This document shows, one piece after another, positions 28,255 to 37,172 of a stretch of 64,000 nt of DNA. Source of the stretch: Foliamicus sp965115835 (lineage in GTDB: Bacteria; Pseudomonadota; Gammaproteobacteria; Steroidobacterales; Foliamicaceae); contig OZ220471.1 of assembly GCA_965115835.1 (NCBI GenBank), forward strand, positions 930,001 to 994,000, in the 5' to 3' direction. Position 1 is the stretch's first letter, and each line of letters opens with the position of its first letter. A model generated the notes under the pieces. The model searched no databases. It saw only the letters and a list, made by a program, of their open reading frames with translations, and was not told where the DNA came from. The position numbers and the translations under genes were made by a program.

Positions 28255-28878
28255 ATGGCGAAGCTGGACCGGGACTACGGCAAGGCGGGGTTCGGCGGCT
28301 CGATCGAGCCGGGAGCGCGTCCTGCGCTGCTTGTCATCGATTTTGTGCGCGCCTATCTGGACCCCGAGTGCTCGCTCTACGCGGGCGTGGAAAAGGAACT
28401 CGCGCAGGCGGTGAAGCTGCTGGGCGCATGCCGCAAGGCCGGCATTCCGATCTTTCACACCTGCGTGGAATACGATCCCGCAGGGGTGGAAGGCGGGGTG
28501 TTCTTCCGCAAGGTTCCGGCGCTGGCGAACCTCATCAGGGGATCAAAGTACTGCGCTTTCGGCGAGGGTCTGGAGCCGGCCGAAGGGGAAGTTGTCATCA
28601 CCAAGAAGTACCCCAGCGCCTTTTTCGGCACCCACCTGGCCGCCACACTGGCCTCGCAGGGCGTGGACACGCTGTTGATCTGCGGACTCAGCACCAGCGG
28701 TTGCGTGCGCGCCTCGGCGGTGGATGCGATGCAGCACGGCTACATACCGGTTGTCGTCCGGGAGGCCACCGGCGACCGTGACGAAGGGCCGCACGAAGCC
28801 AACCTTTTCGATATCAGCAAGAAGTTCGGCGAGGTCATCAGCATGGACGAAGCACGCGGCTATCTGGCAAGCTTGTGA
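28255..28878 (+). CDS. Isochorismatase-fold cysteine hydrolase (N-carbamoylsarcosine amidase-like)
   Basis: 207 aa from the ATG at 28255. The catalytic triad of this fold is present: Asp in LVIDFVRAY, Lys in TKKYPSAFFG, and Cys in LSTSGCVRASAVDAM. The pattern with PHEANLFDISKKFGEV at the end is closest to N-carbamoylsarcosine amidohydrolases and related ureido/amide hydrolases (from memory). Together with hyuA/hyuB upstream of the IS it could form part of a hydantoin or creatinine-derived pathway (inference). It overlaps the next gene by GTGA. An IS1182-like element sits 160 bp upstream and may have changed its promoter. Confidence 0.85.
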   Translation: MAKLDRDYGKAGFGGSIEPGARPALLVIDFVRAYLDPECSLYAGVEKELAQAVKLLGACRKAGIPIFHTCVEYDPAGVEGGVFFRKVPALANLIRGSKYCAFGEGLEPAEGEVVITKKYPSAFFGTHLAATLASQGVDTLLICGLSTSGCVRASAVDAMQHGYIPVVVREATGDRDEGPHEANLFDISKKFGEVISMDEARGYLASL

Positions 28879-29738
28879 TCGGGCCGATTGCCTGCGTCAC
28901 CATTGCGGCGCCAGACCTGGGCGCGATGGAGGACGCATACCGGCTTCTGGGCTACCGGGCCACGGCCGGCGGGCGAATTTCCGGCGAGCTGGCGAAATTC
29001 TGGGGCGCGGAAGCGGTCGAGGACGCGCAGTACCTGCTGATGGCGCCGGAAACATCACAGGACTTTCATTTCCGGTTCGTTGAACAGCCCGCAACGCCCG
29101 GCTACGAGGCCTACCTGTGCTGGGGCTGGAATGCTGCGGAACTCATCGTGCAGGACACCGACGCCCTGGAAAGACAGCTGGCGGGCACGCCGTTCCGGAT
29201 CCCGGGGCCGCCCGCGAACCTCTCCTTCACCGACGCGATCCGCGCGATGCAGGTGCAGGGGCCGGCCGGGGAATTCCTGTATCTCACCACCTTCAAGCGC
29301 AAGACGGAATACGATGTGCCCGAAGCGGTCGATTTCGTGGATCGCACCTTTATCGTGATATTGGGCGGCCCCGGCGTGGAGATGATGGCCGAAGGCTGGA
29401 GCAGGCGCTTCGGAGTTGCGGCCGGCAAGCCGCAGCCGGCGAAGATCACGGTCATGGGGCAAGCCTGGGGCCTGCCGCCGGACCACAGGTTCAGGCTCGC
29501 CGTGATGGGCCTGTCCGGCAGCAACATGATCGAGCTGGACGAAATGCCTGAAGGCGCTGCCTCGCGCCCGCTGCGCGAGGGCGGACTGCCGCCGGCGATC
29601 AGCATGGTGAGCTTCGTGTCGGATGCTCTCGGCAACGAGACGCTGGCCGATCAAACCGGCGCTCCCTACCACGGCCGGCAAGCCGCCATGTGGCGCGGAC
29701 CCGCAGGCGAATGGGTCGAATTGATCGCCCCCGCCTGA
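28875..29738 (+). CDS. VOC-superfamily (glyoxalase-like) protein
   Basis: 287 aa, GTG start overlapping the amidohydrolase stop (GTGA). Two vicinal-oxygen-chelate modules seem present: ACVTIAAPDLGAMEDAYRLL near the start with FLYLTTFKRKTEYD closing the first half, and VDFVDRTFIVILGGPG opening the second. The metal-binding His/Glu set is incomplete by eye, so the reaction (isomerase, lyase or dioxygenase) is not predictable. It is the second gene of a four-gene operon. Confidence 0.75.
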   Translation: MIGPIACVTIAAPDLGAMEDAYRLLGYRATAGGRISGELAKFWGAEAVEDAQYLLMAPETSQDFHFRFVEQPATPGYEAYLCWGWNAAELIVQDTDALERQLAGTPFRIPGPPANLSFTDAIRAMQVQGPAGEFLYLTTFKRKTEYDVPEAVDFVDRTFIVILGGPGVEMMAEGWSRRFGVAAGKPQPAKITVMGQAWGLPPDHRFRLAVMGLSGSNMIELDEMPEGAASRPLREGGLPPAISMVSFVSDALGNETLADQTGAPYHGRQAAMWRGPAGEWVELIAPA

Positions 29739-29794
29739 GCCGTGCTATTCTCCGGAAATCCATTGTTCGACTGGCCCCCAAGGAGCCCAACCCG

Positions 29795-30925
29795 ATGTTT
29801 CGCAATGTTCATGCCCTGACTCCCGACGCAAACCATGACGAAGCGGCCCGCATGGACTTCGTGCGCGCCTTCCGCGGCCATCTGTCGGGCAAGGTAATGC
29901 CGGGCGTTTTCTCTCTCTACGAAGAAGAGGTGCGGCCAGCCATCGAGCAGGAAACCGGCAACCCGCCGCAGCACCGCGACGAAATCCGCAAGAAGATGAC
30001 CCGCGAGCCCTATTACCAGATGTGGAGCGCGATGACCCGCCGCAGCCAGGAGATGATGTGGGACGCCACGGTAGACACGGTGGAGCGACAGCTCGAACGG
30101 ATGATCGAGCGTTTCCGGGCTACCCGAGGCGACGCCGGCGGCAGCCTGAAGCTGAATCCCGAGCTTGAAATTCCCCGTTATCACTCGGTGCACGACATCC
30201 ACATACAGCCCGGCGGCTATCACACCGATCAGGTTCCCGACGACATCACCGCCGGCGCGCTCTACGAAACCGGACTGCAGATGTACATGGCCGAGGCCTG
30301 GGGACCGGAAGCAGACTTCCTGGGCCGGATGCTGTGCGACGGCATGCGCAACCTGTGGCGCGACTTCGAGCCGAAGCGCATCCTGGACATGGGCTGCGGA
30401 GCGGGCAACAGCACGCTGCCCTGGGGCCGCGCCTTCCCGCAGGCCGAGCTTCACGCCATTGATGTGGGCGCTCCCATGCTGCGCTACGGCCATGTCCGGG
30501 CTGAATCGCTGGGTGTGCCGGTGCATTTCAGCCAGCAGAACGCCGAATGCACGGACTACGAAAGCGGCAGTTTCGATCTGGTCGTCTCGCACATCATGCT
30601 GCACGAAACATCTAGAAAGGCCCTGCCGAGAATCCTTGCCGAAACGCGCCGCCTGCTGGACAGCGGCGGGCGCATGCTGCATTTCGACATTCCCCGCGGC
30701 GACACGATCTTCGACCAGTTCATGCACGACTGGGAGAGCTACAACAACAACGAGTCCTTCGCGCGTTGCATGACCGACATCGATCTGGTTGCCGAGGCCA
30801 GAAAGGCAGGCTGGCAAGCGGAAGAAGTGGGGCTGGAACGGATCAAGCCCAACCTGGATGTTTCGCAACGCAATTACTCCAAAGACGAGATGAGCTTCAA
30901 GGTCCTGGCGGGCATCCGCGTATGA
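29795..30925 (+). CDS. SAM-dependent class I methyltransferase
   Basis: 376 aa from the ATG at 29795, with an AAGGAG ribosome site 12 bp upstream. A ~180-residue N-terminal region of unknown fold (EEVRPAIEQETG, YYQMWSAMTRRSQEMMW) precedes the Rossmann domain: motif I RILDMGCGAGNSTLPWG, acidic HAIDVGAPML, and motif IV FDLVVSHIMLHE. It methylates an unknown small molecule or protein. It ends in an ATGA overlap with the next small gene. Its operon partners suggest secondary catabolism or detoxification rather than RNA modification. Confidence 0.85.
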   Translation: MFRNVHALTPDANHDEAARMDFVRAFRGHLSGKVMPGVFSLYEEEVRPAIEQETGNPPQHRDEIRKKMTREPYYQMWSAMTRRSQEMMWDATVDTVERQLERMIERFRATRGDAGGSLKLNPELEIPRYHSVHDIHIQPGGYHTDQVPDDITAGALYETGLQMYMAEAWGPEADFLGRMLCDGMRNLWRDFEPKRILDMGCGAGNSTLPWGRAFPQAELHAIDVGAPMLRYGHVRAESLGVPVHFSQQNAECTDYESGSFDLVVSHIMLHETSRKALPRILAETRRLLDSGGRMLHFDIPRGDTIFDQFMHDWESYNNNESFARCMTDIDLVAEARKAGWQAEEVGLERIKPNLDVSQRNYSKDEMSFKVLAGIRV

Positions 30926-31290
30926 GTGCAGGCGAAGAAGCGCCTCGCCTGCGCCGTACAGCCAGGGGGAAACGCCCCCGCTACTTTTCCGATCCGGCCA
31001 TAGACCGGCTGCTGGGTATGCTCACGACCCTGATCGGAGAGGTTTCCGTACTGCGCGACCGCCTCGACAGCGTCGAGCGGCTGATCGAGAAGGGCGGCCT
31101 GTTCGAGCGGACGGACATCGACTCGTTTGTGCCCAACGCCGCCGAGGAGGCCGAGCGGGAAGACGCCCGCCGTCGCTACATCGAGCGGGTCATGCGAGTG
31201 CTGCAAAACGAGATGGAGGAGAAAACCCCGGTTGCGAACATGCCGCCGGTGACCAGGGTCCACCGCGAGTTCGAGGAAGGCCAGTACTAG
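30922..31290 (+). CDS. Small helical protein at the end of the operon (122 aa)
   Basis: Starts in an ATGA overlap with the methyltransferase. A basic N-terminus (RLRRTARGKRPRYFSDPAID) is followed by a heptad-like helix (LLGMLTTLIGEVSVLRDRLD) and an acidic tail. I do not recognise the family. The layout suggests a small oligomerising or accessory subunit for the enzymes encoded upstream. No signal peptide or membrane segment. Confidence 0.65.
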   Translation: MSAGEEAPRLRRTARGKRPRYFSDPAIDRLLGMLTTLIGEVSVLRDRLDSVERLIEKGGLFERTDIDSFVPNAAEEAEREDARRRYIERVMRVLQNEMEEKTPVANMPPVTRVHREFEEGQY

Positions 31291-31506
31291 CAAGTCCGCG
31301 GCGAGAGCACGCTGGATCCAGGGCGTCTCTCGCCCGGCATGCCGCAGGGCGGCCGGATATCCGGGCTGGTTTTATCCATAACTTGTGCCCACCACGGAAA
31401 TTCGAACTCAGGAAAAATCCTTCAGGCAACCGAGAAGCAGAAGGCTTCTGGCGCTTTCTGTCAGCGCCGACGACCTTGTCCGGAGCCTCGGCATCGGAAT
31501 TTCCCG

Positions 31507-33495
31507 TCAGGCGCGCACAGCGAGAGCGGCTATGGGATCGAGGCGAGAGGCCCGGCGCGCCGGCGCAATGCCAAACGCCAAACCCGTGCCCACAGAACAG
31601 ACCACAGCGGCCAACACAACCCACGGCGACAGGGCCACGGGGATGTCGAACGAGCGCACTGCCGGATTGCTCGCCAGACTGATCAGCAACCCGAGCACGC
31701 CGCCTGCCGTGGCCAGCGCCACGGCCTCAATGATGAATTGCCTTGTGATGTCCCGCCGCCGGGCGCCCACCGCCATGCGAATGCCGATCTCGCGAGTGCG
31801 TTCGCTTACCGCCATCAGCATGATGGCCATGACGCCCAGCCCGCCCGCCAGCAAGGCAATGCCTCCGATTGCGCCCAAGCCCAGCCACAGTTGCGCGCGA
31901 ACCCGCCCCGCCTGTTCCATCCGGGCGCTCGAATAGCCAACCAGGAAACCCTCTCCTCCTTGCCGCCGGATCAGCAACTCGCGAACCCTTTTCTCCGTAA
32001 TCTCCATCTTCAGCGGATCGCGCACGGTGATTTCCAGCAGTTGGGGCGTGTCCGTCCCGAACAGAAGCGCCGCGCCCGTGCGGAACGGGACGACGACAAG
32101 GCTGCCCCCTTGTCGAAACAGCCACAGTGGCGCGTTGGCATAGTTCTGTTGTTCCCCCAGCACGCCCTGCACCAGGAACGGAAGATTGCCCAGCATCACG
32201 TATTGCCCCACCGGATCCATCCCCTCGGGAAACAGATCGTCCCTGACGCCCGGCCCGATCACGGCCACCTGATCGAGATTGTCGTTGTTTTGCGGCGTTA
32301 TGAAACGTCCCCGCTCCATGCGAGGCGCACTGGCGTCCACATCGGCGGCCACAATTTCGATATAACTCTGTACTTTGACCGACTCGCTCTTGTCGCCGTA
32401 ACGGGCCGTCAGGGTTTCCTGCAGTATGGGCAGTACCCGCTCGACATTGGGCGCCCTTTCAACAATGGCTTGCGCATCCTGCAGCGTCAGCTTCGCCGGT
32501 TGCTCGCCGCTCCGGAAGCTGGACGCAACCTGCATTCGGGTGGCGCCCAATCGGCCAACCGTCGCCAGGGTGTCGCCGTACACCCCCTCGGCAATGCTCA
32601 ACATGGTCGCGACCACCCATACGCCCAACGATATGCTGAACGCGGTGAGCGCCGCGCGAACCCGCCGCACCCGGAGCAGATTGGCGCGCAGGGAAACGAT
32701 TCCGGCGCGCAAACCCTCAAGCAAGCGGCCCGTTCTCCCAATCGCCGCGCCTCCTGCGGCACCCGCACCCTGACCGAATACGGAAGCGTCCGGGGACCGG
32801 GCGCAAGCTCCGCTGTCCGCCACAATCCGCCCATCCAGCAAGGTCACACGGCGTTGCGCGCGAGCAACCACTTCCGGGTTGTGGGAAACCACAATGACAG
32901 TGTGGCCTTCCTCGGCCAGTCGTTCCAGCAGGCGCAGCACTTCCTCGCCGCTCTCGCTGTCGAGCGAGCCTGTGGGCTCGTCAGCCAGAATGACCCGCCC
33001 TCCGTTCACAAGCGCCCGCGCAATCGCCACCCGCTGCTGTTCCCCGCCGGACAACGCGGACGGTCGATGGTTCACGCGGCGCTCGAGTCCCAGTTTGGCC
33101 AGCAGTTGCAACGCCCGGGTCCGGCGGGTTTGCGGAGCGAGCCCCGCGTAGGCAGCCGGCAACTCCACATTTTCGCGGGCTGTGGCCGATTCCAGAAGGT
33201 TGTAGTTCTGAAAAACAAAGCCGAACGCACGGCAGCGAAACCAGGCCAGATCATCCGCGCCGAGCGCTTGCACCTCGCGTCCCGCAAACCGATAGCTGCC
33301 GCTGTCCGGCGTGTCCAGACAACCCAGAATATGCATCAGCGTGGACTTGCCAGCGCCCGAAGGCCCGGTGATGCATGCAAATTCGCCCGCATGGAAGCGA
33401 AGGGATGCGTCGCTCAAGGCAACCACCGGCACACCCTTTTTCACGTAGCGCCGGCCCACGCGCTCCAGTTCGATCAGCGGCGGTTCGGAATCCAT
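31507..33495 (-). CDS. MacB-like ABC transporter (ATPase-permease fusion), copy 1
   Basis: 662 aa from the ATG at 33495. N-terminal ATPase: Walker A GPSGAGKST, signature LSGGEQQRVAIARAL, Walker B ILADEPTGSLD. Four membrane segments follow in MacB order, one after the ATPase (LTAFSISLGVWVVATMLS) and three at the end around REIGIRMAVGARRRDI, with a large periplasmic domain between. MacB works with a MacA adaptor and an outer-membrane channel to export peptides, lipoproteins or antibiotics using ATP. It lies 73 bp after macA on the same strand. No TolC gene is in the window. Confidence 0.9.
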   Translation of the reverse strand: MDSEPPLIELERVGRRYVKKGVPVVALSDASLRFHAGEFACITGPSGAGKSTLMHILGCLDTPDSGSYRFAGREVQALGADDLAWFRCRAFGFVFQNYNLLESATARENVELPAAYAGLAPQTRRTRALQLLAKLGLERRVNHRPSALSGGEQQRVAIARALVNGGRVILADEPTGSLDSESGEEVLRLLERLAEEGHTVIVVSHNPEVVARAQRRVTLLDGRIVADSGACARSPDASVFGQGAGAAGGAAIGRTGRLLEGLRAGIVSLRANLLRVRRVRAALTAFSISLGVWVVATMLSIAEGVYGDTLATVGRLGATRMQVASSFRSGEQPAKLTLQDAQAIVERAPNVERVLPILQETLTARYGDKSESVKVQSYIEIVAADVDASAPRMERGRFITPQNNDNLDQVAVIGPGVRDDLFPEGMDPVGQYVMLGNLPFLVQGVLGEQQNYANAPLWLFRQGGSLVVVPFRTGAALLFGTDTPQLLEITVRDPLKMEITEKRVRELLIRRQGGEGFLVGYSSARMEQAGRVRAQLWLGLGAIGGIALLAGGLGVMAIMLMAVSERTREIGIRMAVGARRRDITRQFIIEAVALATAGGVLGLLISLASNPAVRSFDIPVALSPWVVLAAVVCSVGTGLAFGIAPARRASRLDPIAALAVRA

Positions 33496-33568
33496 GGCGC
33501 TATGCGCAGGCGCACCCGCGGGTCTTTCCCGTGGCGATAGCGCGCCTGCAAGGCTGACGGTTCGATCT

Positions 33569-34762
33569 CTATCTCGCGGCTTCCGCGGCCGCCGACCGTG
33601 ACGCCACGCGGTCGCCTTCATCAAGGCCTTCGAGCACCTCCGCATGAGTGGCGCCGATCTCGCCCACCACAATCTGGCGCAACTCCACGCCGCCGGATTC
33701 GCTCAGACGGAGAATTTGCGCAACCCTGCCGCCGCCCGGCTTGGTCTCGCCGAAATCGCCCAGCATGTCCACGGGAACGGCCAGAACCTCGCGCGGGCGG
33801 GACAACTCGAAAAATACCTGAGCCGTCATGCCGGGCAGCAATGCGCCATCGGCATTGTCCACTTCGAAGATCGCGGTATAGCTGACAACGTTCGAGTTGT
33901 CGGAGGCTCTCGGAATGATGCGCTGCAAAACGCCGCGCCAACGCCGCGTTCCGCCGCCCAGGGTGCTGAACGAAACGCCGGCGCCCACCGCAAGCTTGCC
34001 GATGTTGGCTTCGGCAACTTGCGCCTCCACCACCATCCGGGAAAGATCAGCAATCTGGAGGATCACCGGGGCTACCTGCGAGGCGTTCAGCGTCTGGCCT
34101 TCGGTGACTTGTACCGCAACCACAACTCCCGATACCGGGGCCCGGATCGTGCTGTAGTCGAGCTTGGCCTGCTCGCTGGCAACCAGAGCCTTTTGCGATT
34201 CGATCTCGGACTGAAGCTCGATCAGGCGGGAACGCGCGTTGATCAGCGCATTTTTCGCCTCGTCCAGGGCTACCTGATTGGTAGCCTGAGCCTCCATCAG
34301 CCGTCGTTCCCGGGCCAGGCCGGCTTCCGCCAGATCGATATAGGAATCGGTGGACGGCAACCGCGCCTGCAGCGCCTCCAGCTGGGAGCGCGCCGCCGCT
34401 ACCACGCTGGTCTGGATCGTGGCGTCAATCTCCGCCACCACATCGCCCTTCGATACCCGGTCGCCCGCCTGAACTAGCAAGCGCTGCATCTGACCCGATA
34501 CCTGCGCGCCCACATCCACGACCTGCACTGGCCGCAACTTGCCGCTCGCAGCCACTGTGTCGCCAATGCTGCGATAGGCGGCCGTAGCCGTCACCAGCGC
34601 GGATCCCTCGCTCGGTAACGCCTCGTCTCCCCTCGAAAACCACACATATGCGCCAGCGGCAAGGATGATCGCGGCGCAAGCCCAAATCCAACGCCACTTG
34701 CGCTTGCCGGATGAAGTCCCGGTGTCGGCAAGGGCCTGATCAAGTTCCTCGCCAATGCTCAT
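33569..34762 (-). CDS. MacA-like periplasmic adaptor (HlyD family)
   Basis: 397 aa from the ATG at 34762. One membrane anchor (WIWACAAIILAAGAYVWF) at residues ~24-41, then biotinyl-lipoyl halves (VDVGAQVSGQMQRLLVQAGD and YSTIRAPVSGVVVAVQVTEG) around a ~110-residue coiled hairpin, then a beta-barrel domain. This is the standard membrane-fusion protein plan. It links the MacB transporters encoded on both sides to an outer-membrane exit duct. The order macB-macA-macB with one adaptor suggests the two ATPase-permeases share it. Confidence 0.9.
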   Translation of the reverse strand: MSIGEELDQALADTGTSSGKRKWRWIWACAAIILAAGAYVWFSRGDEALPSEGSALVTATAAYRSIGDTVAASGKLRPVQVVDVGAQVSGQMQRLLVQAGDRVSKGDVVAEIDATIQTSVVAAARSQLEALQARLPSTDSYIDLAEAGLARERRLMEAQATNQVALDEAKNALINARSRLIELQSEIESQKALVASEQAKLDYSTIRAPVSGVVVAVQVTEGQTLNASQVAPVILQIADLSRMVVEAQVAEANIGKLAVGAGVSFSTLGGGTRRWRGVLQRIIPRASDNSNVVSYTAIFEVDNADGALLPGMTAQVFFELSRPREVLAVPVDMLGDFGETKPGGGRVAQILRLSESGGVELRQIVVGEIGATHAEVLEGLDEGDRVASRSAAAEAAR

Positions 34763-34933
34763 GCCGGCAAGTGTACTCCCCCTACGGAGGGGCCCGAATA
34801 TGCACCATTCGAGCCACAAATACCCCGTGTCCAAGTGCTACTCCAAAGCCGCCATGCTGTTATGGCAAGCGCCATCAACAGCGTACCGGAAACTGAAATT
34901 GATCTCATTTGCTGGCTTCTCCTCAAGGATTCG

Positions 34934-36955
34934 TCAGGACTCGGACAAGGCTGCCACCGGGTTCATCCGCGAAGCGCGGCGCGCCGGGATTGCTGCAAAC
35001 GGCACGGCTACTGCAATCGCACAGGCAAACGGAAGGACAAAGTGCCACGGGGCGAAACTGGCGGGCGCCTCGAAAAACCATAGCGCAGGAATCGATGCGC
35101 AAGCCACCAAAACGCCAGCCAAGCCGCCCAGAACGCTCAAGATCAATGCCTCCCCGAAGAACTGCCGCAATATATCGCTTCGCCGGGCGCCCACCGCCAT
35201 GCGCAGGCCAATCTCGCGACGGCGCGCGCGAACCGACATCAGCATGGTCGCAATCACGCTCAAATTACCCGCCAGCAACGCCGCGCCGGAGATCAAGCCC
35301 ATCGAAACCAGCAGCCGCTTGCCTTGTGCGCGGGCTCCTTCCAGATGCATCTGCGGATAGTCTGGATAGTAAACGTCGCTACCGTGCAGACGAATCCCCA
35401 GATCCTTGATCGCCCTCGCCGTATTCTCTACCTCTTCCACATCGTCCACAAACACGAAGATAAAACTCAGCCTGTCGTCGCCAAACAGCAAGGCTGCCCC
35501 CGTACGGTAAGGAATATGAACAAAATCATTGGAAGCTTCCTCAATTTTACGGTACCTCTCTTCGTTTTGCCCCGGATCGTCGATGCCTATGTTTGTCCTG
35601 CGCTTCAACACCCCCTTCACCCGGAAGGGTACGTTCCTGATCGAGATTTGCTCTCCGATCGGATTATCCCCCGAAGGAAAGAGTTTCTCGCGCGCAACCG
35701 AACCCAGCACGACAACCTGCTCCCTGTTGGCGTCCTCCTGCAAGGTAATGAAATCGCCCATGTCAATTTGGTAACCGGAAGGGCCGCGACCTTCCTTGGT
35801 TCCGAGATCTACCATCCCCACCACATGCACCTCTGCCACAATATCGTCACGGCGGACTACCATGCGACCCTGCTTCCTCACTGGAGATACCCCGCGCACA
35901 TTGGGAAGGCGCTCAATGTTTTTCGCGTCGAGACGCGTCAGCCCCTTGAAGTCGCCGTACCCTTCCTCCGCTTGGAAGGGGTTGACGATAACGCCCACTG
36001 TATCGAGCCCATTTTCATTAATCTCATCCATGGCGTTCTGATACACCCCCTCGCCAACCCCGAACGGCAAAGCGCCGAACCAGACACCGACAAGCACACT
36101 GAGCACCGGCAGCAGGGTGCGCACCCTGCTGCCCCGCCACGCACCCCCGCGCAAGGCTGACAGTCCAGCGGCCACGGTATCCCGGATCCCGCCAGCCAAC
36201 CCCAAGCCTCGCACGCCTGCTTGCGGCAGATCGCCAAGACGTTGCGCTGAGCCGCGCGCCTGACCCGTATCGGCAATTACACGGCCATCGCGCAATTCAA
36301 TGCGCCTTCGGGCGCGTGCCGCAATCTCCCGATCATGCGAGGTGATCACCACGGTATGGCCCTGCGCCGCCAGATCCTCCAGCGCACTCAGCACCTCCTC
36401 GCCGTTCGCCCGATCCAGCGCGCCGGTCGGCTCGTCCGCAAGGATGATGCGCCCGCCGTTCATCAGGGCGCGCGCAATCGCTACCCGCTGCTGCTCGCCC
36501 CCCGACAACTCGCGCGGCAAGTGACCGGCACGGTCTGATAGACCCAACCTGTCCAGCAACTCCCGCGCACGAGTCCTGCGAACCTTGGCGGACATCCCGG
36601 CGTAGCGCCCCGGCAATTCGACATTCTCCAGCGCCGGAACCGATTCCAGAAGGTTGTAGTTCTGGAACACAAAGCCGAACATCCGCCGCCGCAACCAAGC
36701 CAAGGCATCCGCGCCCAGCTTGCCTACCTCCCGGCCCGCCAGACGATACGATCCGCTGTCCGGCCGATCCAGACAGCCGAGGATGTTCATCAGGGTGGAC
36801 TTGCCCGAGCCGGAAGGCCCGGTAACGCACACGAACTCGCCCTCGCCGATGTGCAGCGAAACCTCCCTGAGCGCCTCTACCCGGACATCCTCTTCGCCCG
36901 CTCCCAAAACACGACTGACGCCCTCCAGTTGAATCAACGAAGCGCTATCGCTCAT
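34934..36955 (-). CDS. MacB-like ABC transporter (ATPase-permease fusion), copy 2
   Basis: 673 aa. Walker A GPSGSGKST, signature LSGGEQQRVAIARAL, Walker B ILADEPTGALD, then the MacB membrane plan (VLSVLVGVWFGALPFGVGEG; C-terminal REIGLRMAVGARRSDI and FVLPFACAIAVAVPFAAIPARR). About half identical to copy 1 by eye in the ATPase, less in the periplasmic domain, so the two may handle different cargo or form a heterodimer. It is the first gene of the exporter unit and lies 171 bp before macA. Confidence 0.9.
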   Translation of the reverse strand: MSDSASLIQLEGVSRVLGAGEEDVRVEALREVSLHIGEGEFVCVTGPSGSGKSTLMNILGCLDRPDSGSYRLAGREVGKLGADALAWLRRRMFGFVFQNYNLLESVPALENVELPGRYAGMSAKVRRTRARELLDRLGLSDRAGHLPRELSGGEQQRVAIARALMNGGRIILADEPTGALDRANGEEVLSALEDLAAQGHTVVITSHDREIAARARRRIELRDGRVIADTGQARGSAQRLGDLPQAGVRGLGLAGGIRDTVAAGLSALRGGAWRGSRVRTLLPVLSVLVGVWFGALPFGVGEGVYQNAMDEINENGLDTVGVIVNPFQAEEGYGDFKGLTRLDAKNIERLPNVRGVSPVRKQGRMVVRRDDIVAEVHVVGMVDLGTKEGRGPSGYQIDMGDFITLQEDANREQVVVLGSVAREKLFPSGDNPIGEQISIRNVPFRVKGVLKRRTNIGIDDPGQNEERYRKIEEASNDFVHIPYRTGAALLFGDDRLSFIFVFVDDVEEVENTARAIKDLGIRLHGSDVYYPDYPQMHLEGARAQGKRLLVSMGLISGAALLAGNLSVIATMLMSVRARRREIGLRMAVGARRSDILRQFFGEALILSVLGGLAGVLVACASIPALWFFEAPASFAPWHFVLPFACAIAVAVPFAAIPARRASRMNPVAALSES

Positions 36956-37172
36956 GGCGTTTCAGTGCTCCAACGCCCGCGCAAGAAAGATACCACCCAA
37001 AGGAAACAGCCCGCCACACCGATCAGGATGCTTCGCAGCACTCCGCCCCTGCGTCTGATCGCGCAGCCTTCAACGGGAAACGGCCAAGTCCGCATTGAAG
37101 TTTATAGTTCCCGGTGACTGCAAAGTCCCAAATGAGGATTCGCCGAACCTGTCCCTTGCGGCTCTTTTCTCC

